Counted from the stretch's first letter, positions 1-6,507 are shown. The stretch is 7,114 nucleotides of DNA from Candidatus Dadabacteria bacterium (GCA_003229065.1 QIHJ01000108.1:1-7114), one strand, 5' to 3'. Program-made: numbers and translations. Notes: generated by a model from the sequence alone, not told the origin.

Positions 1-647
1 GGGCTTATATTCTCTAGCATTAGTCCCATAGACGGGTTTGTTTTCCTGAAGGAGGCGAGCTCCTCATAGGTTGCAAGCCCCAGGTTCGTATGGGGGAATA
101 TATTTTCATTGAGACCTGCTTCGCCCATAGCTATCAGATAATCAGCAGTGGTCTCGTAGCCTAGTTTGTTTAGAGCTTCCCGGTATACGGGATATTTGAG
201 CTCCGGCTTGTCCCCTGTTACGAACAGAAGCTCGGTGCAGCCGAGCTTTACCCCTTTCCTGGCCGAATCGATGACTTGCTCGGGAGTCATAAACAGCTCG
301 CCCTCGCCGGGCTCGTATTTAAAAGTACAATAGCCGCAGTGGTTCCTGCAGAGCTGTGTTAAGGGAACGAATACGTTCTTTGAGAAGGTTAGTGTCCTGC
401 CCTTACCCCTCTCTCTGAGCTTGGACGCCGCCAAAAGCAGATAGGGAAGATACTCGCTGCGCTGCTGTATCAGCGAAAGGGCCTCTTCTCTTGTAATAGT
501 CTCGCCCACAGATGCTTTATCAAATAGAGCTTCGAGTGCTGCGGGGGGTGAAGCGCTCCCCTGCGGGTCGTATCCCAGATAACCAAGAAGATCAAGGTCC
601 GTACTTTCTCCGAATAAGCTTTCCCACTCGCGTTCAAATAAAGTCAT
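1..647 (-). CDS. cofG: CofG, 7,8-didemethyl-8-hydroxy-5-deazariboflavin (FO) synthase subunit 1, partial (C-terminus off the left edge)
   Basis: Radical SAM enzyme that, with CofH, builds FO, the deazaflavin chromophore of coenzyme F420, in the cytoplasm. I translated the minus strand from the ATG at 645-647; 215 codons are open to the left edge with no stop. The cluster motif CRNHCGYC gives Cys100, Cys104 and Cys107 (CX3CX2C), which bind the 4Fe-4S cluster. Further family signatures follow: FKYEPGEGE just after the cluster, ELLFVTGDKPE, PHTNLG (most relatives I recall have HTNPG) and the last visible stretch NPSMGLMLENIS. About 99 residues precede the first cluster Cys, a rather long N-terminus. 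The rest of the barrel lies outside the window. No clear Shine-Dalgarno precedes the ATG; only AAGAAA abuts it. It lies 164 bp downstream of cofD in the same direction. It is not CofH, because the GDKPE and HTN motifs are CofG-type. Confidence 0.93.
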   Translation of the reverse strand, partial: MTLFEREWESLFGESTDLDLLGYLGYDPQGSASPPAALEALFDKASVGETITREEALSLIQQRSEYLPYLLLAASKLRERGKGRTLTFSKNVFVPLTQLCRNHCGYCTFKYEPGEGELFMTPEQVIDSARKGVKLGCTELLFVTGDKPELKYPVYREALNKLGYETTADYLIAMGEAGLNENIFPHTNLGLATYEELASFRKTNPSMGLMLENIS

Positions 648-660
648 TTTCTTATAAGTA

Positions 661-688
661 AGTATATAAACCCCTCACTTAGATTCAA
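661..688 (-). promoter_or_regulatory. Candidate sigma70-type promoter for cofG
   Basis: Read on the minus strand, a TTGAAT -35 box (683-688) is followed after 16 bp by TATACT (661-666), five of six matches to the -10 consensus. Transcription would start near 654, only about 7 bases before the cofG ATG, giving an almost leaderless message. This fits the lack of a Shine-Dalgarno. The match was found by eye in AT-rich DNA, so chance is possible, and cofG may instead be read through from cofD. Confidence 0.35.
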
Positions 689-811
689 ATCCATACGCCA
701 GAGATTCTTCAATTCAAGCTATCACCCCTTAAATTGACGCCTTAATACTCGCATAAATAGAGTAATCTTGTCAAGTTGTAAATTCTGAGCCTCATTTGTC
801 AATTCCGCGTC

Positions 812-1738
812 TCAGAGGAGGCCCAAAACGGCCCGGGCCAGACCTGATGCTTTTTCCACATCCGACATGACGGTGTTTACGACCAGGGTGTCCAAGCCTA
901 ACTCCTCTATCTGAGGCGCTTCATCACTGTCCTGATCGTCGATTACCATTATATCTATAAAATCCCTGTATAGCCGGGCGACCCCGGTGGAAGAGACCTC
1001 AAGACCGAGCCCTTTCATCATTCTGTCCGCAGGACCTTTCAGGGACGCTCCGCCGATAAGAGGGCTGATAGCGACTACCTTAGCGCTTGTGCTTTTAAGC
1101 GCCTCTCTGATACCTTTCACCTGGAGTATGGGCCCGATGCTTATAATGGGGTTGCTGGGACAGATAAGTACAGCCTGCGACTCTTTGATGTGGTTAATAA
1201 CCCCAGGGGGCGGGAAGGCCCGGTCTATATTTTTTATATATACTTTAATTACGCTCGGCTTCATATGCCTTTTTACGAGATACTCCTGAAAATGCATTTC
1301 GCCCTGATCCGTCACTATCCAGGTCTCAACCCCCGTATCGGTCATAGGGACTATATTTATTCGCTTGTCAATGCCAAATGCCCTTGATATTTTCGATGCG
1401 ATTTCTGTGGCGCTGTGCCCCTGTGCGGATAAATGGGTTCTGTATATATGAGTCCCCAAATCCCGGTCGCCTATATTAAACCAAGTCTCCTGACCCTGTC
1501 TTTTAAGCTCTCCCAGGCAGAAAAACGTATCCCCCCGGATCCCCCAGCCCTTTTTTTTATCTATCATGCCGGAAAGTCTGTAAATAACAGTATCTATGTC
1601 AGGGGAGATTTTAAGGCCGTGAAGAGTTATATCGTCACCGGTATTGACGATGATATTGAGAGACTCATCTGCGGATACCGAAGCCAGCCCCTCAAGGAAC
1701 TTAGCCGCCCCGACGCCTCCTCCAAGCGCAGTAATCAT
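812..1738 (-). CDS. cofD: CofD/FbiA, phospholactate (or phosphoenolpyruvate)-unit transferase of coenzyme F420 biosynthesis
   Basis: Transfers the phospho-acid part of a GMP-activated three-carbon acid (LPPG in archaea, EPPG in actinobacteria) onto FO, giving F420-0 or dehydro-F420-0. The 308 residues match the family length of about 310. Visible signatures in order: GGGVGAAK (6-13), NTGDD (32-36), GLKISPDIDTV (41-51), GDRDLGTH (90-97), then PMTD, CPSNPIISIGPIL, SPLIGGASLKGPADRMM, GVARLYRDF and a C-terminal NTVMSD. All the expected substrate-binding blocks are present, so the enzyme looks intact. The ATG at 1736-1738 is the only sensible start: reading upstream in frame reaches a TGA without another start codon. 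No convincing Shine-Dalgarno precedes it. It is upstream of cofG in the same orientation, so the two may be co-transcribed. Which acid donor is used cannot be told, since the CofC and CofE partners are not in the window. Confidence 0.97.
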   Translation of the reverse strand: MITALGGGVGAAKFLEGLASVSADESLNIIVNTGDDITLHGLKISPDIDTVIYRLSGMIDKKKGWGIRGDTFFCLGELKRQGQETWFNIGDRDLGTHIYRTHLSAQGHSATEIASKISRAFGIDKRINIVPMTDTGVETWIVTDQGEMHFQEYLVKRHMKPSVIKVYIKNIDRAFPPPGVINHIKESQAVLICPSNPIISIGPILQVKGIREALKSTSAKVVAISPLIGGASLKGPADRMMKGLGLEVSSTGVARLYRDFIDIMVIDDQDSDEAPQIEELGLDTLVVNTVMSDVEKASGLARAVLGLL

Positions 1739-1756
1739 ATCGGACTCGCAGTTATC

Positions 1757-1785
1757 ATTATAGACTCACTTTAATAGCAGATAAA
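1757..1785 (-). promoter_or_regulatory. Candidate cofD promoter with perfect -10 box
   Basis: On the minus strand a perfect TATAAT occupies 1757-1762, 18 bp upstream of the cofD ATG. A 17-bp spacer leads to TTTATC at 1780-1785, a poor -35 (three of six). Predicted transcription start is near 1750, leaving a leader of about 12 bases and no room for a usual Shine-Dalgarno. The -10 hexamer is directly visible; its use as a promoter is inference. Confidence 0.35.
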
Positions 1786-1829
1786 ATTTGAATGTACGCA
1801 CCTTTTAAAGCGAATAAGAGATTGCAGCA

Positions 1830-1844
1830 GGTATTATATATACC
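1830..1844. repeat. Short AT-rich palindrome in the divergent intergenic region
   Basis: GGTAT and ATACC arms of 5 bp flank a 5-bp TATAT centre. The site lies about 90 bp upstream of cofD and 185 bp upstream of the chaperone gene, a plausible place for an operator acting on either. Five-bp arms are common by chance in AT-rich DNA, so this is only a candidate. Confidence 0.2.
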
Positions 1845-1883
1845 GGTTTTAATATACACGGCCTGTACAAATATTTAAGGGGT

Positions 1884-1924
1884 CATCGCTCCGAAACGGC
1901 CCAAGCACTGAGCAACCGGAGATG
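1884..1924. other. Possible imperfect hairpin in the intergenic region
   Basis: CAT (1884-1886) and CTCCG (1889-1893) can pair with CGGAG (1917-1921) and ATG (1922-1924), giving eight base pairs broken by a two-base bulge, with a 23-base loop that is GC-richer than the surrounding DNA. There is no U-run on either side, so it is not an obvious intrinsic terminator. On the minus strand it would lie far upstream of cofD; on the plus strand it lies upstream of the predicted chaperone promoter. I recognise no known RNA family. Confidence 0.25.
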
Positions 1925-1962
1925 TTTATACGGATATTAGCAGACAAGCTTACATTGTGTTC

Positions 1963-1989
1963 TTGAAACTATAGGGCAAGTGGTATAGA
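1963..1989 (+). promoter_or_regulatory. Candidate promoter (extended -10) for the chaperone/J-protein operon
   Basis: TTGAAA (1963-1968, five of six to the -35 consensus) is followed by 15 bp and then TATAGA (1984-1989). A TG at 1981-1982, one base before the hexamer, forms an extended -10 element, which tolerates a poor spacer. Transcription would begin near 1996, leaving a leader of about 33 bases before the ATG at 2029. It is the best promoter-like sequence found ahead of this gene pair. Confidence 0.45.
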
Positions 1990-2028
1990 TTTTTAGTACA
2001 AATTAATTTAAACGGGGTAAAGATAGTT

Positions 2029-3633
2029 ATGAGTCTTGATCTTATACGTACAAAACACAGCTGGTTTACAAAAGGCATACTGTTATTACTTGCCGCTGCA
2101 TTTATTTTCAGTTTCGGATATGGAGCAACCAGCTTGAGGGATTTAACAAGTGCCTCCGGAGACACCGCCGCAGAGGTCAACGGTGAGGAAATACCACTCA
2201 CTGAGTTCTACCGTTACAGAGACAATTTCAAGCGGCAGAATCCTCAAATAGCTCAGCTATCTCCGGCAGAATCTGATCGCGTAAATATCAGAATATTGAA
2301 CTTCATGATCGATGAGAAGCTCCTTTCGCAAAAAGCGAGAGAGCTTGGCTTCCGCGTTCCGAATCAGGAAGTCAATGAATTCATCAAATCCATACCGGCA
2401 TTTCAGACTGAGGGTCAGTTTATAGGGAAAAAACAGTATGAAGAGCGGATAAGGCAGATATTTAATTTAAACCCGGGTGATTTTGAAAATATTTTGAGAC
2501 AAGAGCTATTGGCAAGGAAAATGGAAGGCTTTATATACGAGACGGCGCTTATTACCGAAGAGGAGCTTTACAATGTTTACCTGAGACAAAATGAAAAGGT
2601 CAATCTCTACTACATACCGTTTCTGAGCAGTGAGTACATTGATACCTATACGCCGAGCGAAGAAGAAATTACAACTTATTTCGAAGCTAATAAGGACAAG
2701 TTTAATACCGATGAGCTTCGCTCTATCCGATATATAACAATTGCTGCTGAGGATTTTGAAAACATGATAGAGATATCCGAGGAAGAGATAAACGCATACT
2801 ACAACGCTTACCCTGAGGAGTTTGCGGCTGAGGATGGAGGTACGCTGCCTCTAGAAGAAGCGAGGGCACAGATATTATCGGTTCTTAAAGCGCAAAGGGG
2901 CGGGGCATTGCGTGAGGATTTCGTCGAGTTATTGCAGACAGAAGGGGGCTCGGACAAATCGCTCGATGAGCTTGCGGCAGAGCATAAAATAGAGACCATA
3001 AATGAAAGCGCGCTGTTTTCCCAGGGAGATATACTTAAGGAAATACCGCCCAGGATTACAAGACTCGCATTTGAAGATAACAAAGGAGATACCGCTATTG
3101 TGTCCATGGGTACTTCTCTATGGGTGATCGAGATAAAAGACATTGCCCCTTCTAAAGCAATGAGTATAGAGCAAGCCAAGGAAGAGATAACAGCTCAGCT
3201 TAAAAACGAAAAAGCTAAAGAGATTACGAGAAAAAAAGCACAGGAAACACTCACAGAGCTTAAAAAAGCCAAAAAAGACGAGCTTACCGAAAAAACGAAG
3301 TCTCTTGGAGTCGAGCTTCTTGAAACAGGGTACTTTTCGCGCCTTGAAAACGTACCTAACATAAACAACGAGAATTTGAGATCTGAAGCTTTTGAAATAA
3401 ACGAAGCAACAGTCGTATCAAATAAGCTGTATAATAATAGGGACGACTTCTATATTGTATCTTTAAAAGAAAAACAGAGCGCTGACAAGGAGGTATTCAA
3501 CCTAGAGAAAGACGCGCTAAAGGAACAGGAGCTGATAAGACAACAGGGCAACCTCCGCCAGAACTGGCTCCAGAACCTTAGGAGAAAGTCCGAAATTACC
3601 CCTAACCCAGCTCTGTTCCCCACTCAAGGTTGA
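2029..3633 (+). CDS. SurA/PpiD-type membrane-anchored periplasmic chaperone, apparently lacking the parvulin domain
   Basis: Likely a periplasmic folding factor tethered to the inner membrane. Residues 1-15 are short and basic, followed by one hydrophobic segment at about 16-34 (ILLLLAAAFIFSFGYGA) with no cleavage site, so an N-in anchor is expected. Residues 48-200 match the SurA/PpiD N-terminal chaperone domain: AEVNGEEIPLTEFYRYR, then FMIDEKLLSQKARELGFRVP and PAFQTEGQFIGKKQYEE. Two related helical modules follow (210-236 and 250-282; SEEEITTYFEANKDKF and SEEEINAYYNAYPEEF). Family members usually have a catalytic parvulin domain after the second module, with HIL and GGDLG motifs. Here the chain passes straight to the lysine- and glutamate-rich C-terminal part, and 534 residues is about 90 short of a typical PpiD. 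Prolyl isomerase activity is therefore doubtful. The gene lies 24 bp ahead of the J-protein gene. The start is the ATG at 2029, with a weak GGGG about 12 bases upstream. Confidence 0.85.
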   Translation: MSLDLIRTKHSWFTKGILLLLAAAFIFSFGYGATSLRDLTSASGDTAAEVNGEEIPLTEFYRYRDNFKRQNPQIAQLSPAESDRVNIRILNFMIDEKLLSQKARELGFRVPNQEVNEFIKSIPAFQTEGQFIGKKQYEERIRQIFNLNPGDFENILRQELLARKMEGFIYETALITEEELYNVYLRQNEKVNLYYIPFLSSEYIDTYTPSEEEITTYFEANKDKFNTDELRSIRYITIAAEDFENMIEISEEEINAYYNAYPEEFAAEDGGTLPLEEARAQILSVLKAQRGGALREDFVELLQTEGGSDKSLDELAAEHKIETINESALFSQGDILKEIPPRITRLAFEDNKGDTAIVSMGTSLWVIEIKDIAPSKAMSIEQAKEEITAQLKNEKAKEITRKKAQETLTELKKAKKDELTEKTKSLGVELLETGYFSRLENVPNINNENLRSEAFEINEATVVSNKLYNNRDDFYIVSLKEKQSADKEVFNLEKDALKEQELIRQQGNLRQNWLQNLRRKSEITPNPALFPTQG

Positions 3634-3640
3634 TTACCCG

Positions 3641-3647
3641 AAAGGAG
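3641..3647 (+). promoter_or_regulatory. Shine-Dalgarno that decides a TTG start
   Basis: AAAGGAG lies 10 bases before the TTG at 3658-3660. It is the strongest ribosome-binding site in the window. The next in-frame ATG is about 32 codons further in and would remove the first strand and helix of the receiver-like domain, so the TTG start is preferred. Confidence 0.75.
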
Positions 3648-3657
3648 CAACTTACAA

Positions 3658-6387
3658 TTGTCGAACGAAGTCCTTATAATAGGCTCACAAAGAGACTACT
3701 GCCGTGTTATAAAAGAGTTTCTCGAGCTAAGAGACCTCGACGTAACCGTTTTAATGGACTATAAAACGGGTATTGACCGCCTTTTTGAGGACAAGCCCGC
3801 GCTCTCGGTAATAGAAATAACCGAAAGGGAAATCAGCCCTGCACTTATTACAAAAATCAGAGACTCAAAAGAGTTCTCGATACCGGATTTTACATCTAAA
3901 AACCAAGCAGATCAAAGCCAAGTCAAGCTAAATCAGGTGCTGATGCTGGACGATACGAGCCAAATAAATGACCTCTTTGATTATCTGAAAGCTAACATTG
4001 CTGAAGTAACTCACCTTGGGGAAAGGGAGGTAGTTGTGGACGAAGGGAGTCTGGACCGTACTTTTTACCCTATATTGCTTGTAGAGATATACCGTAAGGG
4101 GGCGAGCGGAATCCTGTCGATATCCTCTGAATCGGACCTTAATATTTATTTTAAGAACGGCTCCCCGGTCTACGCTGAGGGGGGTGAAAGAGAAACAATG
4201 ATCGGGCGTATTCTTTTAAATACCGGGAGAATCGACCCTAAAACGCACAGAGACATACTCGAGAAATCAAGGGAAAGAAAAATGAGGGTCGGCGAAGTGC
4301 TTATCGATTCGGGAATCATTACACCCCATGAGTTGAGCGCTTACCTGGAGCTTCAAATAGAAGAAAAGGTATTGAGAGGGTTTTGCTGCTTAAGCGGCGA
4401 ATACAGCTTCAGAGAAGACGCCCAGCTACCGGACGGTGCAGTAGAGCATGATATAAAGCTTCCCAAAATAATGAATGAAGCGGTAAAAAGATTTGTATAC
4501 GCAGAGAAGATCGAAGACATAAACCCGCAAATCAAATTGGCGAGCAAACCACAAAGTACAATAAACAATATGGAGCTTAAGCCAAAAGAGCTCAGAATGG
4601 TACAGCTCCTCAAAAATAACACGTCTGTAAAAGACATCCTCAGTCAAACCAAATTGGAGAAATACGAAGCTCTGAAGCTGCTTTATCTCCTGGGTCTCTT
4701 TAAAGTGATCGAGCTGCCCGGATTATCGCTTGAATCGATAGGAAGAAAATCCGTAGAACGCTACATAAGTGAAAATAAGATAGCAACCAAGGCTCAAGAA
4801 AACCCCGAAATAATACAGGAGCGTGAAGAGCTTATAGAGCTTGAGCTCGAGGTCTATGAATCAGAGAAGGGAATGAAAAACGGGTTTCTGAAAAGCCCGG
4901 AAGAGATAAGTCCCACTCATGTTGAAGCTCCGGAAGAAAGCTCTACAAATGGCTCAGAAGATATTAAAGAGATATCGGATACGGACAGGGATATGGAGGA
5001 TAAAGTAGTCGGAGAAGACAATGATCCCGGTCTCTTCCCGGACAAAGAAAAGGACCCTGACAAAGATATAGCGGATGATCAGGAAGTTGAGCTCTCGGAA
5101 GAATCGGCAGAAGAAGCTCCCGGAGGAATAAACCGGTTTGATGACAGTCCGGTATACGAAATCTCACTTGATGAAGATAACAATACTGACGAATTACCTC
5201 AGATTGAAACAAATCCTCTAGCTGAAGAAGTTATTTCAAGCTTAAATGATGATGAGCCCAAACCTGTGGGTGGAGAGGAGTTAGAGTCAGCACTTGAGCC
5301 GGACAATAGCGGCAACAGTACAAAAGAGGCTCAAATCAGGGAAACGCCACTTGAAATAGAGATTAATCCTGAGGAAATTACGCTTCTGAGTGAAAGAGAG
5401 CCTGAAGCGCAAGAGATCGATCCCGGTTTATTCTCCAATAACATGAATGCTTCTGAAACGGAGCTTGAATCTCCAAGATCATCCCCGCAAGATACACCCA
5501 AGGAAATTTCAATAGACGACACGGAGCTCTTCTCTACGTTTGAGAACGAAGACCACGCCTTTCAATCTGGAGCTCAATTGGAGGAACCGGTTACGCCCCT
5601 AAAAGAGGAGCAGCGTGTTATCGATGATGATAATTCGGGTATCGGAGACGAATTTGTCCAAAGGATACTCGAGTTTCACGACTCACTTCCACAAAAGGAT
5701 CACTATCAGATTTTAGGGGTAACAGAGGACGCACACCCAGAGGAGATTAGAGACGCCTATTATAAGTTAGTGAAGGACTACCATCCGGACGTCAATCAGA
5801 ATATCCCTGAATATATCAGTGAGAAAGCCCGGGAAATCTTCACGGCGATCAATTCTGCATACGAGACCCTATCGGACAGTGAAAAACGTGAAAATTATAG
5901 CTCGCAGGAGCAGATATCCGAGCTCAAAATACAGGCGCAATCTATCTATGAAGCAGAGCTTGAATTCAAACGGGGACAGACACTCCTTACACAGAGGAAC
6001 TATCCCGAAGCATCAGCCAAACTCGCAGAGGCCCTAAAAATAAATCCCGGTGAGCCGGCATATATAGGGGCTTACGCCTGGGCAAGGTACCTTGCCTCTG
6101 ATGATAAGAACGGGGTAGTGGAGGACTTGATAGAGGATTTGAGAAGAGCAATAGATACAAACAGTTCTATCGCTGAGAATTACTATTACCTGGGATCTAT
6201 ATATAAGAGCCGGGACGAAATACAAAAAGCCGAACAAAACTACGAAAAGGCCCTTCAGACCAACCCTAATTATATTGAAGCTAAAAGGGAGCTCCGCTTA
6301 ATAAACACACGTAAGAGAGAAAACCTTAAAGTGCGAAAAGACTCCAAGATAGAAAAAAGGTTTTGGTCAAGCCTCTTTAAGAAGTAG
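3658..6387 (+). CDS. Multidomain J-protein: pseudo-receiver, PATAN (DUF4388), winged-helix-like, acidic linker, J-domain, TPR
   Basis: Function unknown; the domains suggest a cytoplasmic scaffold that recruits DnaK. Residues 1-115 resemble a CheY-type receiver (VLIIGSQRD) but lack the acidic pair, and Glu53 sits where the phospho-accepting Asp is expected. Residues 132-290 match the PATAN/DUF4388 domain (GILSISSESDLNIYFKNG, then MIGRILLNTGRID and RVGEVLIDSGIIT). Residues 306-355 look like a small winged-helix module (VKDILSQTKLEKYEALKLLY). Residues 380-660 are an acidic, low-complexity linker with repeated DPGLF motifs. The J-domain spans about 681-747, with the DnaK-stimulating His709-Pro710-Asp711. 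TPR-like helices follow from 766, ending in a basic tail (FWSSLFKK). The 909 residues start at TTG, chosen on the Shine-Dalgarno. It follows the chaperone gene by 24 bp. Similar architectures occur in deltaproteobacterial genomes, mostly uncharacterised as far as I know. Confidence 0.85.
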   Translation: MSNEVLIIGSQRDYCRVIKEFLELRDLDVTVLMDYKTGIDRLFEDKPALSVIEITEREISPALITKIRDSKEFSIPDFTSKNQADQSQVKLNQVLMLDDTSQINDLFDYLKANIAEVTHLGEREVVVDEGSLDRTFYPILLVEIYRKGASGILSISSESDLNIYFKNGSPVYAEGGERETMIGRILLNTGRIDPKTHRDILEKSRERKMRVGEVLIDSGIITPHELSAYLELQIEEKVLRGFCCLSGEYSFREDAQLPDGAVEHDIKLPKIMNEAVKRFVYAEKIEDINPQIKLASKPQSTINNMELKPKELRMVQLLKNNTSVKDILSQTKLEKYEALKLLYLLGLFKVIELPGLSLESIGRKSVERYISENKIATKAQENPEIIQEREELIELELEVYESEKGMKNGFLKSPEEISPTHVEAPEESSTNGSEDIKEISDTDRDMEDKVVGEDNDPGLFPDKEKDPDKDIADDQEVELSEESAEEAPGGINRFDDSPVYEISLDEDNNTDELPQIETNPLAEEVISSLNDDEPKPVGGEELESALEPDNSGNSTKEAQIRETPLEIEINPEEITLLSEREPEAQEIDPGLFSNNMNASETELESPRSSPQDTPKEISIDDTELFSTFENEDHAFQSGAQLEEPVTPLKEEQRVIDDDNSGIGDEFVQRILEFHDSLPQKDHYQILGVTEDAHPEEIRDAYYKLVKDYHPDVNQNIPEYISEKAREIFTAINSAYETLSDSEKRENYSSQEQISELKIQAQSIYEAELEFKRGQTLLTQRNYPEASAKLAEALKINPGEPAYIGAYAWARYLASDDKNGVVEDLIEDLRRAIDTNSSIAENYYYLGSIYKSRDEIQKAEQNYEKALQTNPNYIEAKRELRLINTRKRENLKVRKDSKIEKRFWSSLFKK

Positions 6388-6414
6388 ATCATCCAATCCA
6401 ATTGAGCTTTGAAA

Positions 6415-6420
6415 TATAAT
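6415..6420 (+). promoter_or_regulatory. Isolated perfect -10 hexamer upstream of smc
   Basis: TATAAT at 6415-6420 has no acceptable -35 at 15-18 bp (TCCAAT at 17 bp). If used, transcription would start near 6427, placing both copies of the direct repeat inside the smc leader. It is an alternative to the promoter at 6448-6475. Confidence 0.25.
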
Positions 6421-6431
6421 ACTCCAAATGT

Positions 6432-6468
6432 ATTACCGATTTATATTTTGGCATTACCGATTTACATT
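6432..6468 (+). repeat. Tandem direct repeat, 16-bp unit, 21-bp period
   Basis: ATTACCGATTTATATT (6432-6447) and ATTACCGATTTACATT (6453-6468) agree at 15 of 16 positions; the one change is T to C at unit position 13. The 21-bp period equals two turns of the double helix, so both copies face the same side of DNA, as expected for paired binding of one regulator. An outer inverted pair, AATGTA (6427-6432) and TACATT (6463-6468), brackets the array. The repeat sits in the 120-bp gap before smc and overlaps the likely promoter spacer. Confidence 0.75.
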
Positions 6469-6475
6469 CTCTAAA
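6448..6475 (+). promoter_or_regulatory. Candidate smc promoter overlapped by the direct repeat
   Basis: TTGGCA (6448-6453, five of six) and TCTAAA (6470-6475, four of six) are separated by 16 bp. Transcription would start near 6482, about 26 bases before the smc ATG. The second repeat copy fills the spacer and the first ends immediately upstream of the -35, a layout typical of a repressor or activator site. Confidence 0.4.
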
Positions 6476-6507
6476 CTCTTTGTTAACCTAGTGCTCCATA
6501 GTATAAA

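Noticed and set aside
769..802. Two perfect TTGACA boxes on the minus strand (769-774 and 797-802) between cofD and cofG
   Set aside because: The first has no good -10 at 15-19 bp. The second has only TACAAC at 16 bp. The TTGAAT/TATACT pair closer to cofG is the better promoter candidate.
785..815. CTGAG/CTCAG inverted repeat around the end of cofD as a terminator
   Set aside because: The stem is only five base pairs with a 21-base loop and no following U-run on the minus strand.
987..1289. Long plus-strand reading frames antisense to cofD (987-1289, 1433-1774)
   Set aside because: They lie inside or across the intact cofD, have no ribosome-binding site and show no family motifs; they are shadows of cofD codons.
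1792..1878. A 28-codon plus-strand reading frame starting ATG TAC GCA in the divergent spacer
   Set aside because: No Shine-Dalgarno, no promoter in position, no recognisable sequence; it is short enough to arise by chance in AT-rich DNA.
1881..1924. Resemblance of GGCCCAAG...GCAACC to the core of a SAM-I/SAM-IV riboswitch
   Set aside because: Only short words match. The later GGTGCCAA-type block and a closing P1 helix are missing, and neither flanking gene is in methionine or SAM metabolism.
6502..6507. TATAAA as an smc -10 box, with TTGTTA at 6480-6485 as the -35
   Set aside because: The box abuts the smc ATG, so transcription would begin inside the gene and miss the start codon. No later in-frame start keeps the conserved N-terminus.
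6388..6507. Search for a terminator after the J-protein gene
   Set aside because: No stem with a following T-run is visible, so read-through into smc cannot be excluded, but no terminator is called.
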